Assembly: GCF_021184045.1 (NCBI RefSeq) | Contig: NZ_CP073710.1 | Span: forward strand, 1,746,685-1,810,684 | Length of the DNA stretch: 64,000 nucleotides | Source of the DNA: Methanococcoides orientis | GTDB taxonomy: Archaea > Halobacteriota > Methanosarcinia > Methanosarcinales > Methanosarcinaceae | Direction: 5' to 3' | Shown: piece by piece, positions 47,926 through 56,208 of the stretch | Layout: every line of letters begins with the position of its first letter | Position numbering within the stretch: position 1 is the first letter of the stretch | Program-made: the position numbers and the translations under genes | Notes under the pieces: generated by a model | Database searches by the model: none | Told to the model about the DNA's origin: nothing | What the model saw: the letters and a program-made list of their open reading frames with translations, nothing else

Positions 47926-48485
47926 AACGCATAGACGCAATATCCATGATAGCTAGAAAAGCGGAAGAGAAGAACTCACTCATAGTGTGCAACATTGGAT
48001 TACCCTCAAAGGAACTGCACCATGTGAAAGACAGAGCCGGGAACTTCTACATGCTTGGATCCATGGGACTTTCATCTTCCATTGGCCTGGGGCTTTCCCT
48101 CTCCGTTCCAAAGCGACATGTTATCGCAATTGACGGCGATGGTTCTGTCCTCATGAACATGGGCAGTCTGGCAACTATTGCACATCAGAGACCCGAGAAC
48201 TACCTTCTTGTTGTGATAGACAACGGTACATACGGATCAACCGGGGACCAGCCTACAGCAACGTCCCTTGGAACTGACCTTGGTGCTGTTGCAAAAGGAG
48301 CAGGGATACAGGACGTTTACACTACAAATAATGAAAAGGAACTTGAGCAGACACTTAAAAAAGTTGACAGGGGAGTTGTGATCGCACGCGTGGGTGCAGG
48401 AAATGCATCCGTACCTATCATTGGCCTGTCCCCTGAAGAGATAATCGAACGGTTCATGACTGAATGTGCTCGACCATCTGAGTAA
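47922..48485 (+). CDS. comE: Sulfopyruvate decarboxylase beta subunit ComE
   Basis: 187 residues, the TPP-pyrophosphate-binding half. The motif IAIDGDGSVLMNMGSLATIAHQRPENYLLVVIDNGTYGSTG is complete. Its 3' end overlaps that of the convergent DUF39 gene by 32 bases, so the two coenzyme M steps are read from opposite strands and could interfere. Confidence 0.95.
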   Translation: MKRIDAISMIARKAEEKNSLIVCNIGLPSKELHHVKDRAGNFYMLGSMGLSSSIGLGLSLSVPKRHVIAIDGDGSVLMNMGSLATIAHQRPENYLLVVIDNGTYGSTGDQPTATSLGTDLGAVAKGAGIQDVYTTNNEKELEQTLKKVDRGVVIARVGAGNASVPIIGLSPEEIIERFMTECARPSE

Positions 48486-49731
48486 GTTTGAAAGAACCTT
48501 CGAGGATCTTCTCTTTTAATTTTTCTGAAAGCTCCAGAGCCCTTTTCTTGTCAGACTGTCGCAGGACGATCGGAACGTTCGCCGAATGGTCACCGAGCTC
48601 GAAATTGATGGAACCCATGTTTCCGGTGAACACATCCCCCACACACAGAGTTGTGCACAGGCCACAGTTAAAGCATGCATACCTGTCAAGTTTCACTTTG
48701 TCCCCATCAAAGCTTATAGCAGCCATGGGACAGTTCTCCTGAGGTTCGCATAAGGCGCAATTGATACATTCTTTCGGATCGAACGTTACTTCCAGGTCCA
48801 CGTCTTCCCATACGTCACCATAAGTGGAATAACCCACACAAGCCCTTTTATCCACAGCCATTACTGACATCTTGATCTGCCTGTCACGCTCTGCTATCGC
48901 ATCCACTACCGAAGGGTCGGTCACAGCTATGGGCACTGCCCATGAAACGATACATTCCGGACCTGCTGATGTGAAAAAGCCACCCATGTATTCAGGGTCC
49001 ATACCGTGCATATCTGCAAAAGCCGTAAGGTTTGGTTTTTCCTTGGCGCTACGGGTACCGGAACCAAGTATGAAACCTTCTGAGCCGTTCATAAGGATGC
49101 GTGTTCCAATACCGATGGACTTCAGCAGAGGGTCGTTCTTTACAGGATTGATCTGACCGCACCCGGAGATCGTGGCCTCTGTTAGCCTTGGTCCGAAGTC
49201 GATGGCATGGAATATGGAAGATACGGTATCATCAGAGGTGTTAACAAAAGCTGAATAGTTCTTGAAAGCGTGACGTGTACCATACATCATGGCATACGGC
49301 ATATCTTCAAGTGTAACTTGTGTCGTGAAGGTAACATCATTGTCAGTTACCACCCTGACATCCACCGGGTTTCCTGCTGCAAGGTCACGGAAGAGATGGC
49401 CGGCACCATAGTGGTGGTCATCCAAGCTGTGATCTGTACCAAAAAGCATCAGGTCAAGGATACCCAACCTTTCGTTGGGACAGGGACCCACATGAGCAGG
49501 AACCCCGTTCATGTAGACTTCCTTCGCACGCAGGAAACTGCAGGGTGCATCCACAGGGAAAGAGAGGATCACATAGGTCCCGCTCATGATAGCACGTGTT
49601 GCTGCTGTCACAACATCCACTTTTTCGACATCTTCACCACGGTCTGCAAGTTCACAGACCTCCTGTGCAGTAAGCACAACAGCTTCACCTTTACCAATGC
49701 TTTCGTTTATACTTTCAATGCTACGTTCCAT
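48454..49731 (-). CDS. comF: DUF39 protein with ferredoxin tail, probable ComF (sulfoacetaldehyde to coenzyme M)
   Basis: 425 residues. Residues 1-340 are DUF39, the family of sulfur-inserting enzymes that includes aspartate-semialdehyde sulfurtransferase. Here the DUF39 and two ferredoxin motifs (CINCALCEPQENCP, CFNCGLCTTLC) are in one chain. Conserved features are the CSFLRAKEVYMNGVPAHVGPCPNERLG region and SGCGQINP. From memory, a DUF39 protein of methanogens has been assigned to the last coenzyme M step. Placement next to comDE supports that; the homocysteine role is the alternative. Confidence 0.75.
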   Translation of the reverse strand: MERSIESINESIGKGEAVVLTAQEVCELADRGEDVEKVDVVTAATRAIMSGTYVILSFPVDAPCSFLRAKEVYMNGVPAHVGPCPNERLGILDLMLFGTDHSLDDHHYGAGHLFRDLAAGNPVDVRVVTDNDVTFTTQVTLEDMPYAMMYGTRHAFKNYSAFVNTSDDTVSSIFHAIDFGPRLTEATISGCGQINPVKNDPLLKSIGIGTRILMNGSEGFILGSGTRSAKEKPNLTAFADMHGMDPEYMGGFFTSAGPECIVSWAVPIAVTDPSVVDAIAERDRQIKMSVMAVDKRACVGYSTYGDVWEDVDLEVTFDPKECINCALCEPQENCPMAAISFDGDKVKLDRYACFNCGLCTTLCVGDVFTGNMGSINFELGDHSANVPIVLRQSDKKRALELSEKLKEKILEGSFKLTQMVEHIQS

Positions 49732-49748
49732 ATAACCCCTCCATTTCC

Positions 49749-51752
49749 TTAATCGATATTCCCGCCTGCAAATAGCGGATCTACTTTTGAGATCATTTCC
49801 GGCGTGCCCATCAGTACGACCACGTCACCCGACATCAGTGAGAGATCAGCATCCGGACTTGCAAGAATTTCCGAGTCTCTGCGGATCGCAAGTATTGTAA
49901 CACCATATTTTTTCCTCAGGCCAAGCTGAGTAAGTGTTTTCCCAACTACATAGGAAGATGACCTTACCCTTACATTCGTAATGTTCATTTCCGGAATATC
50001 AACTTCCATGTCATAGATGTTCATTGTACCGGACAACGTTCTGAACATCTCATAACCATCCGAACGTATCTCTGAGACCAATTTATCGATCTCATCCTTT
50101 GGAATAAGATATCTCTTCATCAGCCTTACGAATATCTCGATGGATGTCTCGAACTCCTCAGGAATAACCTCATTTGCACCCAGTGCATACAGAGGTTCCA
50201 TTTCCTGGAGATATTGTGTACGTGTAATAATGTGTAGATTCGGATTTAATTTACGTGAAAGTGAAACAGTTCTCCGTGTTCCCGCCGGATCGGATATGCA
50301 GACCACCAGAACCCTTGCATTCTTGATGTCCGCATGTTCAAGCACGCCTTTCTGGGAAGAATCACCATAATAGACAAGCTCCCCCTTTAACTGTTCTTTC
50401 CTAACGGTTTCCGGGTTGGTATCGAGTATGAGATAGGGAATTCCTGCTACCGTTGCTGCCTTTGCAACAGTATGGCCATTGAAACCGAAACCTGCGATGA
50501 CAAGATGGTCCTTAAGATGTGTCTTTTTGTCAAGAATATCCTCCATAGCCCCGGGATGGAAGCCACATTTGAACTTTGATGGCAGAGGCAGATTCACGAC
50601 CCGGTCCGCGACCCTGGGTGAAATTGACATTACAGATGAGGTTACTCCCATTGTAATGATGGAGACCACAAGGAACAGTTGGTACACGTTCTGATCAAGG
50701 ATACCAAATTCCAGCCCGAACCTGGAAAGAACGAATGAGAACTCACCAACCTGTGCAAGTGCAAGTCCCCCCAGGATCGCCGTACGCAGGGGGAAGCCAA
50801 GCAGGTATGAGGCCAGGCCGGCTAGTAATGATTTTAACAGAAGTACCCCGGCAGCCACAAGTATGAACAGCACAGGGTTCTCAAAGAAGTGTCCGATATC
50901 AAGCAGCATCCCTATGGAAATGAAGAAGAAACTCATGAAAATATCACGGAAAGGAATGAGGTTACTAAGTGCCTGATGGCTGTATTCGGATTCAGAGATG
51001 ATCAGACCTGCGAGAAAAGCACCCAATGCAAGAGATAGTCCCATGCTGGATGTAAGCCAGGCGACCGAAAGGCAGACAACAATGATGCTCAGGAAGAAGA
51101 GCTCGGAATCCCGGGTCTTCGTTATCTGATAGAGAACGTTCGGGACGATCCACTTAGCACTGGCCATGACCAGAACGATCAGGCCGATGCCTTTTCCAAT
51201 TATGGGAAGCAGTGCTGCATCTCCGGTGGAACCCACCCCTGCCAAAAATGGTGTCACCAGTATCATGGGAACTACAATGACATCCTGGTAAAGCAGAATT
51301 GCAAGGGACAGACGTCCATGCGGAGCATGCAGTTCACCCCTCTTCTGCAAAAGCTTGAGCACGATAGCCGTACTACTCAGGGAGAATAAAAAACCAATAA
51401 AAACGGATTCTGCAAAACCGTATCCGACCCAGGAAGATATGAAATAGACAACTGCTATTGTAAACAGTACCTGTATGGAACCGCCAATAAGGACAGCCCG
51501 TTTCATGCTCCAGAGATCCTTTAAAGATAACTCAACGCCGATCGTGAAAAGCAGCAGCACTATGCCGATCTCAGCAAGCACTTCTACTTCTTCAATGGCA
51601 TCTATCAGACCATAACCATGAGGTCCTAATAACATACCCGTAAAAAGAAATCCGACAATTATGGGTATATGAAGACGGTGGCAGAAATAAAGAATGGCGA
51701 TGGACAAACCGAAAATTATGGTAAGATTATTTATTATGAAAGATTCCATCAA
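49749..51752 (-). CDS. KefB-type monovalent cation/proton antiporter
   Basis: 667 residues. The N-terminal CPA2 antiporter domain has about 12 membrane helices (LSLALGAFLAGLIISESEYSHQ; SLSSTAIVLKLLQKRGEL). A TrkA-N domain follows near residue 410 (HLVIAGFGFNGHTVAKAA) and a TrkA-C domain at the end (SYVVGKTLTQLGLRKKYGVTILAIRR). It exchanges potassium or sodium for protons, gated by a nucleotide at the TrkA-N domain. It is leftward, 17 bases after the DUF39 gene in the same direction. Confidence 0.92.
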   Translation of the reverse strand: MMESFIINNLTIIFGLSIAILYFCHRLHIPIIVGFLFTGMLLGPHGYGLIDAIEEVEVLAEIGIVLLLFTIGVELSLKDLWSMKRAVLIGGSIQVLFTIAVVYFISSWVGYGFAESVFIGFLFSLSSTAIVLKLLQKRGELHAPHGRLSLAILLYQDVIVVPMILVTPFLAGVGSTGDAALLPIIGKGIGLIVLVMASAKWIVPNVLYQITKTRDSELFFLSIIVVCLSVAWLTSSMGLSLALGAFLAGLIISESEYSHQALSNLIPFRDIFMSFFFISIGMLLDIGHFFENPVLFILVAAGVLLLKSLLAGLASYLLGFPLRTAILGGLALAQVGEFSFVLSRFGLEFGILDQNVYQLFLVVSIITMGVTSSVMSISPRVADRVVNLPLPSKFKCGFHPGAMEDILDKKTHLKDHLVIAGFGFNGHTVAKAATVAGIPYLILDTNPETVRKEQLKGELVYYGDSSQKGVLEHADIKNARVLVVCISDPAGTRRTVSLSRKLNPNLHIITRTQYLQEMEPLYALGANEVIPEEFETSIEIFVRLMKRYLIPKDEIDKLVSEIRSDGYEMFRTLSGTMNIYDMEVDIPEMNITNVRVRSSSYVVGKTLTQLGLRKKYGVTILAIRRDSEILASPDADLSLMSGDVVVLMGTPEMISKVDPLFAGGNID

Positions 51753-51885
51753 GCCTTCCCCCGAATAAATACCAGAAATATACTAATGTTAATCTCTGTT
51801 TCAGGTAATATATAAGATAATAAGATAATGCGATCGATAAAAAGATAGGCCATATTAAAAATATGACTATCCGGGTCTTAAAAGA

Positions 51886-53022
51886 TCAGGAGTTCTCCAC
51901 ACCAAGAAGACTTGCGAGTTCCAGGCCTTCACTACCAAACTCAGAAAGCTGGTCGAACAATTCGGCCTTGCTGACATATTTCTCGGTACGTGTTCCATCA
52001 GTCTGCTCGATCTTTATTGTGATCTCGCCATCAGAATACCCTCTGTCAATGCATTCGTTGATGATATCCGTGAACTGCTCAGCGATCAGTTTCAGGCAAT
52101 CGAATGTCTGGTTGTTACGAATAGCATCCTCACCATCGAGCATAAGCTTGACAAGGGTCTTCCTCTTAACATGGGACCGGATATAGTCCCTAAGGGCATC
52201 CAGCATTGATCTTACATTCTCTTCTTTGACAGAGTTCATGAGTGCAGGATCTGCTGTGGTCTCATTGCCATCATAATAGATCACAAGGGAATCACCGCTC
52301 ATATCGACCTTTAACCGCTTGGTAGCTTTCTTGTTAACGAACATTGCACTAATTTGATGATCGTCAAAATCCAGGGTTGAAAGACGGAAATCGGACACAT
52401 CTTCCAGCTTCACTTTATCTTCCTTGTATATGATACCGGACCTTGTCCAGGTCGGTAAAAAGAGAGTGCCGAAGAATCCTCTTATTGTTGTAGAACTATC
52501 GGTAAAGGTAAGTTCGGACTCATATTCCATTCCGGAAACCGTTGAAGTAAGCTTACCCCGCAGAACATTCCGGTCCATGGAAGCAAAATACTTTTCTGTT
52601 GTGCCATAAACACCACCTTCAAAGAAGGGATCGAGTATTGAAAGGATCTGCCTTTCCACATCATCCAGACCTTTGTCTATATTCTTGTTAATGCTCTCTA
52701 TCTCAGAAAGCATGGCACCTGAACTCTTGTTGAAAGAAGACTCGCATGCATCAAGAATAGAATTTCTGTAATCAAGGAGATCTTTTAATTCAAACTCTCC
52801 GGTAATGTTGTCAATGAAATCCAGGATCTTACTATTACTGGACTCCAGTTCTTCGGACCCCTTTTCCAGAGATGTTCGCCTGCCTATCAGATCATCATTA
52901 TTCTCAATGGAAGCATTTTCAATAGGAAGAACTTTGCTGGAGGTATAAACAAAATCCTGAAGATCCTGTATAACATCCCTCTGAATAGATAATTCATTAG
53001 AATCTTGAAATGTATATTTCAT
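51886..53022 (-). CDS. Unknown coiled-coil protein
   Basis: 378 residues from ATG 53022, which has GGGGAA upstream; a TTG at 53034 is also open. The N-terminal 150 residues are charged and heptad-rich (LEKGSEELESSNSKILDFIDNITGEFELKDLL), then a beta-rich middle (YESELTFTDSSTTIRGFFGTLF) and a helical end. There is no membrane helix or catalytic motif, and I do not recognise the family. It is downstream of tyrS and separated from it by a hairpin. Confidence 0.6.
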   Translation of the reverse strand: MKYTFQDSNELSIQRDVIQDLQDFVYTSSKVLPIENASIENNDDLIGRRTSLEKGSEELESSNSKILDFIDNITGEFELKDLLDYRNSILDACESSFNKSSGAMLSEIESINKNIDKGLDDVERQILSILDPFFEGGVYGTTEKYFASMDRNVLRGKLTSTVSGMEYESELTFTDSSTTIRGFFGTLFLPTWTRSGIIYKEDKVKLEDVSDFRLSTLDFDDHQISAMFVNKKATKRLKVDMSGDSLVIYYDGNETTADPALMNSVKEENVRSMLDALRDYIRSHVKRKTLVKLMLDGEDAIRNNQTFDCLKLIAEQFTDIINECIDRGYSDGEITIKIEQTDGTRTEKYVSKAELFDQLSEFGSEGLELASLLGVENS

Positions 53023-53091
53023 GCGGTTCCCCAATTCGACTAATTCTTATTGAGTTAATTCTTATAGTGCAAACGTTAAATAGATTACGTA

Positions 53092-53112
53092 GACAGCAGA
53101 AATTCTGCTGTC
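53092..53112 (-). terminator. Terminator hairpin after tyrS
   Basis: GACAGCAGA (53092-53100) and TCTGCTGTC (53104-53112) form a perfect 9-bp stem with a 3-nt loop, ten bases after the tyrS stop on the minus strand. Confidence 0.6.
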
Positions 53113-53121
53113 TCTATCAGA

Positions 53122-54075
53122 TTATCCAAGAACTGACCTTACAGGGTCAAGTATCTCATTGATGTACTTACCGGCACCGTTCTTCAGGTCCATTGGATGA
53201 AGACTTCCGTCTGCAAATACTGTCTCAAGTTCTGCATAGCTCTTGCACACAAGGTCGCCGCCAAACTTCTCCGGCCTTTCGAAGACGATCTCATCGTAGC
53301 GAGGCATTATGTGATACTTGAATAGCTCAAGCATCGGATTATCTTCAATAACACCTGCAGGACAGAATGCTTTCTTAAGCTTTTTATTAATGGATGCTGC
53401 ATCATCGTCCACTGAAATATAGTTCTCGTTGGATGATGACATCTTGGTACCATCCAATCCGAGAAGTATCGGAGTGTGGATGCAGAGCGGAGCTTTGAAG
53501 CCAAGGCCTGGAAGCCCTTCCCTTGCAAGCATGTGGATCTTCCTCTGGTCGATACCACCTACTGCGACATCCACTCCGAGAAGTGCGATATCAATAGCCT
53601 GCATGATGGGGTAGACCATCTGGGAAACCTTAGGGTCTTCCATTTTCCTTCCAACCTCATCCATGCTTCTCTTTGCCCGGTTCAGTGAAGTTGACTGGGT
53701 GAGCTTGAGCACATTAAGCATGTATTCAGGAGAAAGCTGGAAATCAGAGCCATATACAAAATTAGTCTTTTCCGGATCAAGTCCAAGTGCAAGGAAACAT
53801 TCCTTGTTGTAGTCCGCGGTCTTGCGTACTTCTTCCATCGTACCTTTCTGGTTCAGGTATGCATGGACATCCGCAAGAAGGACAGTGATCTCAAATCCTG
53901 CTTTCTGAAGGTCCATTAACTTGTTCACAGTAAGAACGTGGCCCATGTGGATCTTCCCACTAGGTTCGTAGCCGGTATATGCTGAAGGGTTTTCCTTGGT
54001 CTCCAGCAATGTTGTAAGCTCCGCTTCTGTGACAATCTCCTGCACGTTTCTTTTTATAAGATCGATCTTTTCCAT
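53122..54075 (-). CDS. tyrS: Tyrosyl-tRNA synthetase
   Basis: 317 residues, the compact archaeal form. The HIGH-like motif is HMGHVLTV near residue 42 and KMSSS is in LLGLDGTKMSSSNENYI near 210. YTGYEPSGKIHMGH and VAVGGIDQRKIHMLARE bind tyrosine. It charges tRNA-Tyr. Two imperfect 26-base direct repeats lie upstream (54151-54176 and 54178-54203). Confidence 0.96.
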   Translation of the reverse strand: MEKIDLIKRNVQEIVTEAELTTLLETKENPSAYTGYEPSGKIHMGHVLTVNKLMDLQKAGFEITVLLADVHAYLNQKGTMEEVRKTADYNKECFLALGLDPEKTNFVYGSDFQLSPEYMLNVLKLTQSTSLNRAKRSMDEVGRKMEDPKVSQMVYPIMQAIDIALLGVDVAVGGIDQRKIHMLAREGLPGLGFKAPLCIHTPILLGLDGTKMSSSNENYISVDDDAASINKKLKKAFCPAGVIEDNPMLELFKYHIMPRYDEIVFERPEKFGGDLVCKSYAELETVFADGSLHPMDLKNGAGKYINEILDPVRSVLG

Positions 54076-54150
54076 GAATTCACCTTCAATATCATAGTAG
54101 AATTAAACTGATCACTATGAATGATGGGACTTTAAAGTCAAGTCATCACC

Positions 54151-54204
54151 ATATAGATTACGGTACATTAGTAACCAATATAGAGTACTGTACATCAGTG
54201 ACCC
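54151..54204. repeat. Two imperfect direct repeats between thg1 and tyrS
   Basis: ATATAGATTACGGTACATTA... (54151) and ATATAGAGTACTGTACATCA... (54178) match at 22 of 26 positions with a 27-base period. The second runs into the 3' end of thg1. They may be promoter or regulator half-sites for tyrS or a short duplication. Confidence 0.45.
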
Positions 54205-54926
54205 ATAATATATTTTTTCAAAAAATCAGTCCCATCATCGGATGAGAACATGGGAATATCCCAATCCTGGACCACTTTAGACCTTTTGCTCCGGGTCCTT
54301 TCATTTTTCACGGGGTCAAAACCGGTCTTATGATACTCGGTCTTGTGTATTACAACACCCCTTTTTTGCCATGATGGAACCTTATCAAGGTTTATTCCAC
54401 GCTGGAACAACATCTCATGTATATCCTGAGCCTTCTTACCCTTGATAGCAGCTGCAGCTTCCTTTTCGCTCAGGCCCTCTGAACGCAGCGTGTAATATCC
54501 ATATGAACTTACACAGTTCCTCCAGGCCTCGTTCTGGCGCCAGACCAGATACTCAGGAACCTGACCTTTTTCGATAGGGATGATCCTTGAATCAAAGGAC
54601 ACAGGCTCATCGAGACCCATCTTAATAGTAAAAGCACTGCTAAGGTAGCTGGCGACCACAGAATCAAGTTTCTCGACCCGGCCATCAAAGGGCAGGTCAA
54701 AGAAAAGAATGCTCGCCTCGTCAGAAAAAGTATATGCTAGCGCTGCATTCATTCCGCTTTTTTTGAAGAAAAGTTCCAGAGAATCCGCCATAGCAGATGC
54801 AAACCTTTCATCATACGGCTTTTCGCAACCAAGCCGTGAAAGCGTATTTTTGAACGTCCTGCCATCAACGCGTATGATCACAGGAGCAATGCAGCGCAGA
54901 TCTGAATAGATCTCCCGCTGTTTCAT
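54195..54926 (-). CDS. thg1: tRNA-His guanylyltransferase (Thg1-like)
   Basis: 243 residues. Thg1 adds G to the 5' end of tRNA-His or repairs tRNA 5' ends by 3'-5' polymerisation. APVIIRVDGRTFKNTLSRL has the first metal aspartate; FSDEASILFFDLPFDGRVEKLDSVVASYLSS carries the second acidic pair. The frame is continuous. In some Methanosarcina, thg1 carries an in-frame UAG decoded as pyrrolysine; this gene has none, so its amber use differs from theirs. Confidence 0.92.
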   Translation of the reverse strand: MKQREIYSDLRCIAPVIIRVDGRTFKNTLSRLGCEKPYDERFASAMADSLELFFKKSGMNAALAYTFSDEASILFFDLPFDGRVEKLDSVVASYLSSAFTIKMGLDEPVSFDSRIIPIEKGQVPEYLVWRQNEAWRNCVSSYGYYTLRSEGLSEKEAAAAIKGKKAQDIHEMLFQRGINLDKVPSWQKRGVVIHKTEYHKTGFDPVKNERTRSKRSKVVQDWDIPMFSSDDGTDFLKKYIMGH

Positions 54927-54934
54927 GAGAAGGA

Positions 54935-55207
54935 TCAGTCTTCTTTTTCTTCCTCTTTTGCAGGTTTCTTGAACCTTTTAACGATATCACGTATGAGGAC
55001 AATGTCCCCGGTAGTTACAACCCATCTATATGGAAGGATGACCCCCCTGGTCGCAACATCAAAGATATCACGGTTGATGTCTGAAAGAGCAAGGCCTGAA
55101 ACGACCCTCTCATCCACATCAAAAACGAGATCGTTCACTTTTCCCACATACGTACCCTGATTCGTATACACATTTAATCCAAACAGTGATGTTATATCTG
55201 CGCGCAT
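54935..55207 (-). CDS. PRC-barrel domain protein
   Basis: 90 residues. The PRC-barrel pattern is ITSLFGLNVYTNQGTYVGKVNDLVFDVDERVVSGLALSD, then GVILPYRWVVTTGDIVLI. The family binds RNA or proteins; archaeal members include ribosome-associated and CdvA-like proteins. It lies 8 bases upstream of thg1 in the same direction. Confidence 0.85.
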   Translation of the reverse strand: MRADITSLFGLNVYTNQGTYVGKVNDLVFDVDERVVSGLALSDINRDIFDVATRGVILPYRWVVTTGDIVLIRDIVKRFKKPAKEEEKED

Positions 55208-55397
55208 GATAGCCCCTGTTGTCTTGATCTATTAAAATTATAAATATGATTTACATGTTGATAATATATATAAAATGCGTATTGATGTGCCTTAAAGGCT
55301 TCCAAATACCTTACATTAACAACATATCATCCAACATATCATAACGCACCATCATTAAATAGAAGTATAGCTGAAAAGTCCAGAGGGGCAAAAAAAC

Positions 55398-56159
55398 ATG
55401 CTTACAAGCACCTACATACATATTCCCGGCATAGGGAAAACAATTGAAAAACGGATATGGGAGAGCGGGCACTGCCAGTGGGACGAATACCTGGAACACC
55501 AGGACTGCATTTCAATACCTGCAACGAGGAAAGAAAGGATCGAAAAAGGGATTATCGAATCCAAAGATCACCTTGCAATGAGAGATTTCGAATACTTCGC
55601 CAACTGCCTCCCGGGTGCAGAACACTGGAGAGCATTTGAGCATTTCTCGGATTCTGTCGCTTATGTAGATATTGAGACCACCGGCCTCTCTGCTAATAGT
55701 TCCTGCATTACTGTTGTAGGGATCTACGACGGGAAAGATGCAAAAACGTATGTCAAAGGAATTGACCTTGATGACATCGTAGAAGAGCTGGAAAAATACG
55801 AGCTTCTGGTATCCTTCAACGGGGCACGCTTCGACCTGCCGTTCATCAAGCACGAATTCCCGGAAATAAATTTCAACCAGCTCCATGTGGACCTTATGTA
55901 CCCTCTGCGTCGCATTGGACTCACGGGAGGGCTTAAGGCCATCGAGAAAAAGCTGGGGATACAGAGAACTGATGATACGGTCGACATTACCGGGTTCGAT
56001 GCAGTCCGGCTCTGGCACGAGTACGAGCGCGGAAATGAGGAATCGCTGGACCTTCTTCTTGAATACAACCGGGAAGATATCGTCAACCTGGAAACTATCA
56101 TCAATAAAACATACACGCAGTTCAGCGAAAGGACATTCGAGAAGACCCTCGGAAAATGA
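55398..56159 (+). CDS. YprB-like RNase H-fold exonuclease
   Basis: 253 residues. An HhH-like N-terminus (YIHIPGIGKTIEKRIWESG) is followed by a DEDD exonuclease core: VAYVDIETTGLSA (first Asp-Glu), VSFNGARFDLPFIKHEFP and YNREDIVNLETI. It likely trims RNA or DNA; the target is unknown. The uvrC gene starts 49 bases downstream. Confidence 0.85.
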   Translation: MLTSTYIHIPGIGKTIEKRIWESGHCQWDEYLEHQDCISIPATRKERIEKGIIESKDHLAMRDFEYFANCLPGAEHWRAFEHFSDSVAYVDIETTGLSANSSCITVVGIYDGKDAKTYVKGIDLDDIVEELEKYELLVSFNGARFDLPFIKHEFPEINFNQLHVDLMYPLRRIGLTGGLKAIEKKLGIQRTDDTVDITGFDAVRLWHEYERGNEESLDLLLEYNREDIVNLETIINKTYTQFSERTFEKTLGK

Positions 56160-56208
56160 GACAAAGCGTCGTTCTTTTCCTTCAATATAAAGAGGATGAC
56201 AGAATATA

